Source: Pyrus communis (Eukaryota > Streptophyta > Magnoliopsida > Rosales > Rosaceae). Taken from it: a stretch of 64,000 nucleotides of DNA. Both the position numbers and the translations under genes were made by a program. The notes below the pieces were generated by a model. It was not told where the DNA came from. It worked only from the letters and a program-made list of their open reading frames with translations, and did not search any database. Positions within the stretch are counted from its first letter, which is position 1; each line of letters starts with the position of its first letter. The stretch covers positions 3,413,872 to 3,477,871 of the forward strand of contig NC_084807.1 of the NCBI RefSeq assembly GCF_963583255.1. Reading direction: 5' to 3'. Shown one piece after another: positions 44,513-55,251 of this stretch.

Positions 44513-44704
44513 TTAAATTGAATAAACCAAAATAGAATCAAGAGACATAAATTGAGCCTGCATAGAGACAAGAAAGGACAAGAGAGCAGTTGCTCCCAAT
44601 GTCACAAAAAATGCTGGAAACCTATTTATGCCCACCTGAACAAGCCTTTCCCTGCCTCGTGCTAAGGATCCAACAAACCCAGAGAGAATAAAACTCACTA
44701 ACAA
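44513..44704 (-). other. Possible captured gene fragment, hydrophobic frame
   Basis: 64 codons on the - strand with membrane-like segments (LVSFILSGFVGSLARG, FFVTLGATALLSFLVSM) and a balanced composition unlike its surroundings. The block-1 copy lacks it. I do not recognise the family. It might be an exon of a membrane protein carried in with the inserted sequence, or chance. Confidence 0.3.
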
Positions 44705-46073
44705 GCTAAACTGCTCAACACATGCACAATATGTGGGTAATTACTAGTAAACCATGAAACAATTATGCTTGTTACACAAACAAAAGTAGTGGTTGGCGCA
44801 ACTCAAATTAATTTAGGACTTATTTGGTACTCAGTTTTTGTTAAATTTTTTAAACCAAAAATAATTTTTGAGTCCCGAGTTAATGATCCTTGTTTGGTAG
44901 GATTATTTTGAAACCAAATTTATAAACAAAATGATGTGGTTGTTGATGATTGGATTATTACATAAGTGTTGATTAACGGTCTTATTTTCTATTGGTGACA
45001 TATCATTTCATTTACAAATTTGGTTTAAAATTTTGGTCTCCCTAACATTAGCCTTATGAAGAACTCAAAAATTTTGTTCTTTAATTTTTTAGCAATAATG
45101 AATTTTATTTAGTAGGATACCAAATGGGTTTTAGAACACAACATATCACAACTTCAACTATGTTAACAAGTAAACTTTTGGGCACGATATCAAATTGTTA
45201 TGCTCGTCAGTTGAGATCAAAATGGTAGAAGAGGGGAGTAAGAATCTGTGTTGGAAAACAATTATGAATCAATCAAACATAGACAAATGTTAGAATAAAA
45301 AAACAGACAATAACATATTCTTCTTCATTTGTAAATGAGAGGTATTTAGTTCGATTTTCACCAAAAACGAATTTGAGTCACATTATTGCTAGTCCATAAT
45401 GAAGCTAAACAAATTTCCCCATTCTTTAATGTATATAATATCGTTTGTTAAAAACAAAAAAAACAAAAAAAACCAGACAATAATGCATTCGAAATCCAAT
45501 TATAAACGGGTGGTGGAGGCTTGTAAATTTTGTTATCCCATACCCGCTCATGCTTGTAGTTCAATAGCGGCCCTGTGTCCGAGGAGGGAAAACTAAAGTC
45601 CGCCTATACTTGAGAATTGAAATGACTCCTTGACTGTGGAAAAATAGAGGGAAGAGTGAAGCGAACCACTATTTTGGAAATTGGTTGTTTGTATGTTTGT
45701 TTGTTTGTTTGTTTGTGTGTGTGTGTTTTTTTTATGAAATAAAAAACATTTATTGTTTTGTTTTTACGATGATTAGTGTATTTTCAACATACTTTGTGCA
45801 TGAAAAAAACCAACATACTTTCTACATGAATATGAAAAGACATGAGAAATCATTTTCACAATTTTTTTTTCGGTGTGCCAAGGGCAGTCAAAGAGAAAGG
45901 AATTGCTCAAGGCACACAATATGTGAGTCAAAATTAAGTATCGGATTGAAGACAAATATTAAACATCCTCGTTAACTATATGGATACCTGTAAAAAGAAT
46001 ATTAGATTGTACAATTTTTTTTTTTGAACAATATTAGATTGTTAATTGGTAAGAAAATTAGTATTTAAAATAA

Positions 46074-46598
46074 GAGTAAATTGTAGATGATCCCTCAATT
46101 TTAACCTCTCTCAAAAAAAAAAAAATCTCTCTCTCTCTCTCTCTCAAAAAAAAAAAAAAAAATTTTTTTGGAGCAATGGTTCCTCAACTAAAAAACTATT
46201 ACCAATATTCCCTGAACTCATCAAAACGTGCAACTATTGTCATTTTCACCAACTCCGTTAGAACTTCCGTCAAAATGAGTCACATTTCATGCACATGAGG
46301 CTAAATTAAGAGGTAAATATGGAAAATCAAATAAGAAAAATTGTATCAATTGTCCCTCAACTTTAATCCAACTGGAGAAATGGTCCGTTAACTTCAAATT
46401 AGAGTAATGGTCGTTCAACTTTAAATCAATCTAATTGTGGCAATGATCCTTCCAACGTAATTCATTTTGACAGAATTCTGACGGAGTTGATGAAAAAGAC
46501 CATAGCTATACGTTTTGATGAGTTAATGGACCAATGATAATTTTTAGTTGAGGGTTTATTGTCCAATTTGATTGAAGGACCATTGTTACAATTTATTC
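46074..46598. mobile_element. Mutator-like MITE, second copy
   Basis: Same element as 22311-22761, with the same flanking TTAAAATAA (46065-46073 and 46599-46607). It carries an extra CT/poly-A stretch near 46110-46165. The interior repeats the ctcaacttta phrase. Confidence 0.65.
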
Positions 46599-46710
46599 TT
46601 AAAATAAATAAGTAAAGGACACATTTGACAGTCAATTAAATAATAGTAGAAGAAATGGACGCTCCCTTTGCCTTTGATCCGGGCATGTGAAATAGAAATG
46701 GAGCCTTTAG

Positions 46711-46762
46711 ATGTCTGTACTGCCCCAAATGCTGGACTAGCCTAGTACTTCGCCGGCTCGGA

Positions 46763-46794
<32 letters not shown>

Positions 46795-46885
46795 GCTTTT
46801 AGATGTCTGTTCTTCCCCAAATGCTGAATTAGCCTAGTGCTTCCCCGGCTCGGATTTTCCTCTCTCTCTCTCTCTCTCTTCAGAG
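46711..46885 (+). promoter_or_regulatory. Tandemly duplicated leader block of gene C2
   Basis: About 90 bp occur twice (gatgtctgt-ct-ccccaaatgct ... gcctagt-cttc-ccggctcggattttcctctctc at about 46711 and 46803). Each ends in a CT run. The block lies just upstream of the probable leader exon, whose donor is ggaag|gtatgc at 46913, and the 5'UTR intron 46914-47028 ends directly before the ATG. Confidence 0.55.
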
Positions 46886-47028
46886 ACACTTGCATTAGAA
46901 ATTTGGAAGGAAGGTATGCTTCTCAGTCTCACACTGTCACACATTATTGTTAACATTTATGGGTTTTATTTAAATTTGTTTTCTTTTTCGAGGTCTGGTT
47001 ATTTTATTCTGTATTTTTTGTATTGTAG

Positions 47029-49795
47029 ATGACGAGCAACAACAGGGAAGATAAAGAAGAAGAGGTTGTGTCTGGGACATTCACATGGGTGATCGAAAAC
47101 TTCTCTAAGCTCAACAACAACAAGCTTTTCTCTGATGTTTTCACCATCGCTGGTTTCAAATGGTATTATTATTATTATTTTTTGTTCTTTTGGAGCTTCT
47201 TCTATTTACATTTCCTCCATTTTTTATATAATAAACACACACCATTATATATATATATATATATATATATATTTCTATCGTTGTTATATTTGATTTATTC
47301 AATTCGATTATTTAGTAAAAGAGAAAAAAGTGTGCGGTTATCATTTTTCTCTTTACAAGTCCATGGATTTGTTCAAACAAACTACAAGTTATTATTTATT
47401 TTAACCTAAAAAAGCTAATTTTATTTCTCAATATAGCCATTTAATACTAATGTCTGGTAATATTCTTTTCCATAAGTAAGAGAGAGGTTTTAGATTCAAC
47501 TCCTGATAACGGCACGTTAATACCAGTTTATTTTGATTGACCTATTGTGTGGCTTAATCAAAATTCATCATTCCTTATCATAAATATATCGTTAATCGTT
47601 CAATAAAAATAAAAAACTACAGGCTGAACTAAAAGAAGAAAAAAACGAAAAGGGAAACAGGAACCAGGTAATCTAACCTAGCACGGCCCATAAGGCATTG
47701 TGCCATATCATGCATGTGTTTGCAGTTCTTTTCCCTCTAATTATAAGCAAATATTGAGAGGCGGGGATTCGAACTCGAAACTCAGGTGCAAGGGTCAATG
47801 ATGTTTTCAGTTTTTTACTAGCTTTAGTTTGGTTTGATTTGAACAGGAGGATCCTTGTTGTACGTCCAAAGTGGTTATCTGACCAAGATCCTAATGGCCT
47901 AGTCCAGTTGGCCATATATTTGGGCATTGCCGATGCTTCAAGCTTGGCACCTGGATGGAGTAGATATTCCAGCTTTAGGTTGACCCTGGTCAATCGACTT
48001 GACACCAACAAGTCAATCACAAAGCCTGCAACCGGTATTGTTATAATCTCGAGTGCATCTCTTTTCATTCACATTCATGTTTGTATAACATTTTCAGAAC
48101 AAATTAGGATACCTATGGATAGAAAGATTAAAACGAGGGATTTGGATTGATTTTCTAACTTTCATCCCTCATGGAGTGGTGAACCATATACGCATTTTTT
48201 TTTACTCATCCGTTCCCATTTTGGAGAGACATTCATGTGATATCCACCTGATTTGCATTTTGACGACATATTTCTTCATATCGTTAGGGCGTGTAATGCC
48301 ATGCGGTTTGTAGAAATATAATGTTGATGTAGCAGGAATTAATAATTTTTAGTTGATGTTCTTTGGCTCTAAGTTTATGACAAATTAACCCCCTACAAAT
48401 TCAAGAGGGGATTATTTAGAGTATTGAAGGTTTTGAAACCATACTCAAGGCTCTAGAAGACATGCATGACGAGTAATTCAAAACGATACAATTTAAATTC
48501 AAAACAGGGGTGATAGTATGTCATGCTAATCATGCCAAGCACAACATGTTTTTCCTTTCCTGCTCGCTCAGACATGGCATCGTACAGATACAAAGAACGA
48601 CTGAGCTGGGCATTTATACTCCTTCTTGGGAACTGTTGGAGAATAAATCGAAAGTTTTGAGATATTGGGGTCAGATAATATTTGGTTTATTAGTTAATAA
48701 GTTTGAATATGTGATTTGGTTTTTCTCCGAAGAGTTTCTGTGTTTGTGTGTGTGAATATAAATGTGGCTATTGTTGCTGATAGCATTAATCATTGATTGA
48801 ATTCCTCTATGTCGATAATCGACTTCTATTGTAACCTCGAAATGTACTTCACCCTTAATTAATTACTTGGTCTGCATTCTTGATTATTTGCTTTTGTTTC
48901 CTCGATAACAGGATCTGTAAAAGAGTTCACAGAAAACCACAAGGAGTGGGGCTTCAAATCCTTCATCCCTCTCATCAAGCTTTATGACAGCGCTGCGGGT
49001 TATCTTGTGAATGATACATGTATTGTTGAAGCCCAGCTTAAAGTCTCAATTAGGATTGGAGACCAAGGAAGTAATGTTTATGCAAGTATGGAGCACTCAG
49101 AGAAAGAACATAAGGGACAGGAACCTTCGATTGTGACTTCTGTGCAAGCTGAAAACTCTTCACCGGCGCCTAAGACACCATGTTCTAAATTCCAGCATAC
49201 TCCAGGTTCTGGAAAAGTTTGCACTGAGCCTGCTGATGTTGACCCTACTGAGCCTTCTCTGGTCAAGGAACTCGGGGAAGTACCCACGAATCTAACGGGT
49301 GAGCTTATAGAATTTAGGGGTTTAGGACAAATTGAGAAAGCTTATATTCCGCTGCTAGAGGAAGTTTGTTCGTTGCATCCTTCATTGATAGAGTGCCTGC
49401 ATAAGAGAAACCGTATGGTTGTTGAATGTGCATTCACAGCTTTAGGTGGAGTGTTGCATTTTCTAAAGACTACGAAAGTCAAGGATATGACTGAGGATGC
49501 CCGTGCACACCTTCAAAGCTTATGGGAGGATGTTCATATGTTCAAATTTGACTTGGCGTGGCTGGAGCCTCATGTTCAATCAGCTTTGGACATGAAGAAG
49601 CTTATGGAAAGGTCAAGGAGAGTGAAAAGACTGAGAGAAGATGTGGATATATTGGATAATGAGATGAAGAGGCGGAGTGCTGCGCTAGCTGTGACAGAGG
49701 TGGATCTTGAGATAGCGAAAAGAGACTTGGAAAAGGAGGAAAAGGGCATCGCCACGATAGATATGGATAGCGAGCTAGGTTATGGGATGCGTTAG
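47029..49795 (+). CDS. MATH and coiled-coil domain protein C2, 401 aa, intact
   Basis: Exons 47029-47162, 47847-48034 and 48912-49795 (1,206 nt). Junctions AAATG|GTATTA, AACAG|GAGG, CAACCG|GTATTG and AACAG|GATC keep frame, with the Trp codon split across intron 1. MATH part: FTWVIENFSKLNNNKLFSDVF, RILVVRPKWLSDQDPNG, LAPGWSRYSSFRLTLVNRLD, EWGFKSFIPLIKLYDSAAGYLVNDTCIVEA. Linker with SSPAPKTP, then a single copy of the KELGEVPTNLTGEL motif that is multiplied in D. The helical domain (GLGQIEKAYIPLLEEVCSLHPSLIE) and coiled-coil tail (RRVKRLREDVDILDNEMKRR) follow. Its dead twin is C1. Function inferred only by family: MATH adaptor with coiled-coil self-association; RTM3-type antiviral roles are known for some members. 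Confidence 0.92.
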
Positions 49796-49799
49796 CCTT

Positions 49800-51158
49800 A
49801 TTGAAGCTTCTCATCCTGTAGGACAGTTAGTATAAGTTGCAGGACAGATATGTCGAATACATATATATATATATATATAATATTTTTGAAGGTTGCAGGA
49901 CTATAATTTGGTGACCTTCATCAACTCCCGGTATAATCGATTAGGTGGGATGCCATGGTTGATAGGTATTATGCATTTGTTGAAGCTGTACTTGAATTTT
50001 CTTGTGTTGAAAATGCGTAGTGCTCGGATATGTTTCTATAAAATTGAAAGCCTTACTGTTTCTTAAAATTGCGCTTCATGTTTCTTGATTTTATTGATAT
50101 TAAGAATATCTTGAGGATCTTAGATTGCTTGTCACGTATGACTCAAACGGTCCCTGCACTCACAAGTCGGTAGTGCCGATATTTGGCCACTTTAGCCACC
50201 AAAAAGAAAAGGGTATGAAGTTTTACCAAATAATCTCGACAATATGTGTGTATTGTACCATGACTTAAAAAACACTAAATAGTTTTACCTCTGACGATGT
50301 GATTGAGCTGGTGGATCTTGATTTGCTAGTGTTTGGGCTGCTGCTGGGTTTTACTCTGCTTGTTATCTTGATTTGGAGTGACTTGGGTTTCACTCCAAGT
50401 CATCCCCCAACTATGTAGTTTATCTTCTGGGCTTATGATTTAAGTCAACTATTTGAAACTTCACGTGTGTGTTTTCAATGAAAGACTAACATAAATTTTG
50501 ATGTAGATCGTAATTGTTAACAATGTGTTCAATTTAACATTTTTTTTATTTTTTTATTTTTACAATAAGGGCAGTGTTTGAAATTTTTTCAATTAAAAAA
50601 TTACAAAAAGATATGAAAAAGGGATCAAAGTCAAAATTTCACACCACATAGGAAAAATTCTTAAATTTCAAATAAAATCGACAAATTTTGTTGATATTTT
50701 CGAAAAATTGATTGACTATCGAAGAAACACTTATATTTCATTTAAATTAGAATTTGACATTCCTTAAAGCTTAATTTTAGATTTCCATTGAAAACAACCA
50801 ATATTAGTATCGATATCGATATTTCTATAAATTTGTATATCAATATTCTCACCTATACTAATATTTTAAAAATGCAGTAGTATTACCACATGGACTGTGG
50901 AAAAAAAATTAGTCAAAAAAATGATAATGCTAGGAAGATTACATTTTCTGACCACATTCATATACCACGTGTTGCGACAAATTAACATATATCTGACATC
51001 GAATGAGATAAAATCATTAATTGAGCTAACAAATATACATCATTTGCCACATATGTGGTACATGAATGTGATAAAGATTAAACACATCTTTGTTCTTATC
51101 CAATATTTTATGAGTCTCACGTTATGTTAGACAACGAAAATCAGGGTAGGATCACTTT
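49800..51158. other. Intergenic between C2 and D, no gene
   Basis: Holds an (AT)n run at 49859-49880 and otherwise AT-rich unique sequence. No repeats with clear ends were recognised except at its right edge, the element 51159-51444. Confidence 0.45.
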
Positions 51159-51444
51159 GGTATCGTTTGGTATGCAGACGGGACGGGACAGGATGGAACG
51201 GAACGGAGCGAGAGCAAAGATGCCCTCGGATGGAAACAAGGAGGAAGAAGATGGAGACGGAGAGGTTATAATTTTGTGTTCCACGGATGTGGAACGAGTC
51301 GTTCCAGGGAGTGAGGTGGAACGAAAATTCACCCAAAACTCGTCCCGTGGAACAGCTCGTTCCACCCGTTTTAGGCGCACCAAACGTGGGACGGAACGCC
51401 TTGTCCCACTCTGTTCCATCCCGTCCCACGTACCAAACAGTACC
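51159..51444. mobile_element. MITE-like element with GGTA(C/T)(T/C)GTTTGGTA ends, upstream of gene D
   Basis: The ends are inverted: GGTATCGTTTGGTATGCAGA on the left and, reverse-complemented on the right, GGTACTGTTTGGTACGTGGG, each followed by gggacggga-type repeats. The interior has many ggaacg/cgttcc motifs. The flanks share only TTT, so the family is unclear. It lies about 330 bp upstream of the D start and so in its promoter. Confidence 0.6.
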
Positions 51445-51599
51445 TTTGGACATTGGTTTTTTTTTTTTTTTTTTTTCCTTTGGAAACTCACTTTGGACAT
51501 TTTTGACAGACTGGGGCCATTATAAATTGGAGGTTTTTTTGTTGTTGTCCGCACAGTCCCCCGTGCTGCAGTGCAAGGGAGTGAGTATTTTCATCTCTC

Positions 51600-51630
51600 T
51601 CTAGAACCGTGGGGTGGGGGTTGAAGGTAC

Positions 51631-51666
<36 letters not shown>

Positions 51667-51774
51667 ATCTCTCTCACCGTCGATCATGGTTGGTTTCGTG
51701 TGATGGACGGGGAGCATTTACATGAAACTTTTTATATGGGTATTATTTAATAATTTGAATATTTTGTTTTGTAG
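51600..51774 (+). promoter_or_regulatory. Leader, CT tract and 5'UTR intron of gene D
   Basis: gttgaag|gtacgt at 51626 matches the donor contexts of B2 and C2. A (CT)n run (51631-51662) lies within the intron, which ends ttttgtag directly before ATG at 51775. Confidence 0.55.
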
Positions 51775-54700
51775 ATGACGAGCAACAGCAGGGAAGATGA
51801 AGAGGTTGTATCTGAGACATTTACATGGGTGATCGAAAACTTCTCTAAGCTCCAGAACGACAAGCATTACTCTAACGTTTTCACCATCGCTGGTTTCAAA
51901 TGGTATTATTTTTATAATTTTTTTAAAATTTGTTTAATTAATTTTAATTTTGCTTCTTTTTAGATCCTTCAAGATCGCCTTTTTATGAGTCCATCGACCC
52001 AAGAGCAGCTTTAGATTCACTTGTCATGGTTTATTTTTCTTAATTTTGTTAATTTAATTTAGTTTTTTTAACTCTTTTTTTTTTTTTTTTTTGTACAATT
52101 TGTCATGGTACCTACTATTTAGAAACTCCATTCCAATATAAAAAATGAAAGAAAGAGAGAAAATTTCCAGATTAAAAAACAAAGAAATAAAAAAAATGAA
52201 AATAGGAATCATCTAGAAGGTCCCACCAGCGACCTTTTTCACTTGGACCATCTCCGATCCTTCGATAGAAAATTTTTAACTCAGAAAATTTGGATTTTAA
52301 CTCGGAAACAATTTTTTTGTTTCAATGGTTATGAATTAAAATTCCCAAGATTATTAAAGAATAAATTTAAGTTTTTGCGGTAACTTTTTGCAAAATAAAA
52401 TTTATGTAGATTATCATTATTTATTTTTATGAACATTTTAACCTAAAAATATTAAATATTTTTTTTATTGTTTTAGCCGTTCAATTTAATTTGGGCTATT
52501 AGATTTGATCATATTCAATTACAGATGCTGGATTTAATGTATTTAAAATTTAAAATTGGCCAAATTATAGGTTTTAACCCAAAACTTATTTTAAACCCAA
52601 CTATTGAGAAGGATTAAGTTAGTTTAAAACCTAAATTTTGGTGGGCCAACTTTAACGCTAGCCTAAATTTTGGGTTACATTTGCCCAAAATTAAGGTTTT
52701 AACCCAAAACATATTTTAGGCTCAATCATTGGATAATGATTGGGTTAGTTTAAAACCTAAATTTTAGAGTTTTCAACCAAAAAGTTGGAGATGGTCTGAT
52801 AGAAGCCCAATAGATGCCCTAAGACTTTAGGGTCATGACCTGCAATTTTAACATTGTGCTCTTTTGGTTTGATAATTTTGATTTGGCCAGGAGGATCCTT
52901 GTATGGCCGAAGGGCAACAAAGTAAATTCCAAAATGCAGTTCTCCATGTATTTGGGTATCCCAAGTGCTTCAACTTTGGAACCTGGTTGGACTAGATTTG
53001 CCCACTTCAGCTTGAGTGTGCTCAATCAACTGGACAGCAACAAGACAATCACAAAGTTTACCAAGGGTATTTCTTTTACTCTTCGTGAATCATGTTTCTG
53101 TTCTTTCTATGTGATCTTTTCATTGTGGCAATTGAAACTCATTCAATGGATTCCCTTGCGCTTTCCATCCTGATTCTGTTTTTGTTTGTTGTTTATATAT
53201 GACAAGCGTCGTTGGTTGGTTGTAACAAGTTATGATGCATTTGGATAGAATGATTTAAAACAAGGGAATTAGAGTGTGTTTCTAGTATAACACCTTACGT
53301 TGTTTAACTGATCGTTATCATTTACACAACACGCGGCATTGTATCAAGTGAAGGTGCATTTGGATAGAAAGAGTTAAAACAAGGGATTTGGAGTTCTTAG
53401 TATAAATTGTTTAACTGATAGTAATCACTGATGCGACACACGTTGTTGGTTGTAATAAGTTATGGTGCATTTGGATTGATATATGCAACAAGCATCGTGC
53501 ATTTGGATAGAATTAAAACAAGGGATTTGGAGTGTGTTTCTAGTATAAATTGTTTACCAGATCATTATCATTCATGCGACACGCGTCATTAGTTGTAACA
53601 AGTTATGGTGCATTTGGACAGAAAGATTTCAAACAAGGGACTTGGAGTGAGCTTCTAGTAAAATTGTGTAACTGATCGCTATCAACGAAACTGTAATTTT
53701 GATTTTCTCTGTTAGTTTGAATGTGTCGTCAAGAAAAAGTCTAGAATTTCTCTTCCTTTAAGCTTCGGTGCTGATAATATTTCGTGAATCCCAGACTCTG
53801 ATCAGTTTTGTATGTATTGTTGCCGATATTATATGAGATTTGCTAACGCATTGGGACACTGGTGGCAGCTTAGCTTTTATTTTTTCTTAGAACTTTCTGT
53901 TTTTAAAGCTAACGGAGTTATGCCTGGCTTAAGGACGTTTACACATGGAAGGAAGTCCATCTGCAAATATCTTATCAGCATTAGTTCTTGATCATTGATT
54001 CGGGTCATCTTTGTTGACAATTTGCTTCTGTAGTAAACTCTGAAATGGACTTCCTTTATTGTTGTTTCCGCATTACCTGGTGATGTGCTTTGCATTCTTG
54101 ATTAAGGTTTTGTATTCCTTAATTTTTTGTTCGCAGGCCCTTATAAAGAGTTCAAAGAACACACGAGTGAGTGGGGCTTCAGATCATTCATGCTGCTTAG
54201 TGAACTTTATGACGAGACTGCAGGTTATCTTGTGAATGATACGTGCATTGTTGAAGTGAAGGTCCATATTCCAATAGACCAGCGAGCTAATAGTTCTGCA
54301 GAATCTGCACGTATGCGGTCCATAAAGAAAGAGCATGTTGGGCAGGAACGTTCACATGCGCATTCTGTGCAAACTGTAGAGTCTTCTCCAGCACCTATTA
54401 TGCCAAGTTCAGAACCACTGACTCCTTTCCAAGAAACATCAGGTCCTGAACAAGTTTGCGCTAAGGCTATTATTGAAAGCCTTCCTGACCCTACTCTAGT
54501 CAAGGAGTTTGGGGAAGTTCCCACCAAACCAACAGGGGGAGTTAAGGAGCTTGGGGAAGTTCCCACCAAACCAATGGGGGAAGTCAAGGTCAAGGAGCTT
54601 GGTGAAGTTCCCACCAAACCAATGGGAGAAGTCAAGGTCAAGGAGCTTGGCGAAGTTCCCACCAAACCAACGGGGGAAGTCAAGGAGCTTGGGGATGTTC

Positions 54701-55251
54701 CCACCGAACCAGCGGGGGAAGTCAAGGAGCTTGCGGAAGTTCCCACCGAACCAACAGGTGAGCTTATGGATTTTTGTGGGTTGGGACTAATAGAGAAAGC
54801 TTTCGTCCCACTGCTGGAGGAAGCTTGTACAGTGCATCCTTCGTTGATTGAGTGCTTACGTAAGAAGAATCGCAAAGTTATTGAATGTGCTTTGACAGCT
54901 CTTGGAGGGCTCTTGCATTTTCTTAAAACAACAAAGGTGAAGGATATGAATGAGGATGCCTTTGCTCAGCTTCGAAGTTTATGGGAGGATGTCGAGATGT
55001 TCAGATTTGACTTGGGTTGGCTGGAACCACGTGTCCAATCTGCTTTGGGTAAGAAGAAGTTTCTGGAAAGGGCAAGGAGAGTGAAAAGGCTGAGGGATGA
55101 TGTTGAAGTTTTGGATAATGAGAAGAAAAGGCGGAGTGCTGCACTTGCTGTTACAGAGGTAGAGCTTGAGGAAGCAAAGAGAGAGTTGGCAAAGGAGGAA
55201 GAGGGCTTCAACGAGAAAGATATGGATTCTGAGCTAGCTGTGGTGATTTAA
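51775..55251 (+). CDS. MATH and coiled-coil domain protein D, 472 aa, with expanded linker repeat
   Basis: Exons 51775-51902, 52891-53066 and 54137-55251 (1,419 nt) with clean GT-AG junctions (AAATG|GTATTA, GCCAG|GAGG, CAAGG|GTATTT, CGCAG|GCCC). The MATH part is the most canonical of the cluster: TFTWVIENFSKLQNDKHYS, RILVWPKGNKVNSKMQF, LEPGWTRFAHFSLSVLNQLD, EWGFRSFMLLSELYDETAGYLVNDTCIVEVKV. In the linker a 14-16-residue motif (KELGEVPTKPMGEV) is repeated six times (about 54508-54760). Then come the helical domain (GLGLIEKAFVPLLEEACTVHPSL) and coiled coil (RRVKRLRDDVEVLDNEKKRR). The tail ends ELAVVI instead of ELGYG. Intron 2 carries a minisatellite. All features point to a working gene; partner and role are unknown. 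Confidence 0.92.
53225..53680. repeat. Minisatellite in intron 2 of gene D
   Basis: About four diverged copies of a 100-130-bp unit containing gtgcatttggatagaaagatttaaaacaaggga, tttggagtgtgtttctagtataa and ttgtttaactgatc-ttatca. C2 has a single related stretch after exon 2 (about 48113-48150). The array therefore arose by local expansion in D. Confidence 0.65.
54508..54762 (+). repeat. Coding tandem repeat in gene D (six copies)
   Basis: Period of 42 or 48 nt, unit gtcaaggagcttggggaagttc-ccaccaaaccaa, always in frame. Paralogues B2 and C2 have one copy each (KVLREVSTTPTGDL and KELGEVPTNLTGEL). Later units change K to E (PTEP), showing that some divergence has followed the expansion. Confidence 0.9.

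Larger units (their letters stand above)
44705..47028 (+). repeat. Segmental duplication copy 2, B-C intergenic region
   Basis: Parallels 20620-22830. It has the shared Mutator-like MITE (46074-46598, TTAAAATAA duplication) but lacks the Tourist-like element found in copy 1. The last 350 bp hold the C2 leader. No gene seen. Confidence 0.75.

Noticed and set aside
47673..48068. 131-codon - strand frame over C2 exon 2
   Set aside because: Shadow of the conserved MATH exon 2; the same shadow occurs over C1 exon 2 (23558-23881).
54225..54875. 216-codon - strand frame with SVGTSPSSLTS repeats
   Set aside because: It is the complement of the in-frame repeat in gene D exon 3; the + strand has the MATH-CC homology.
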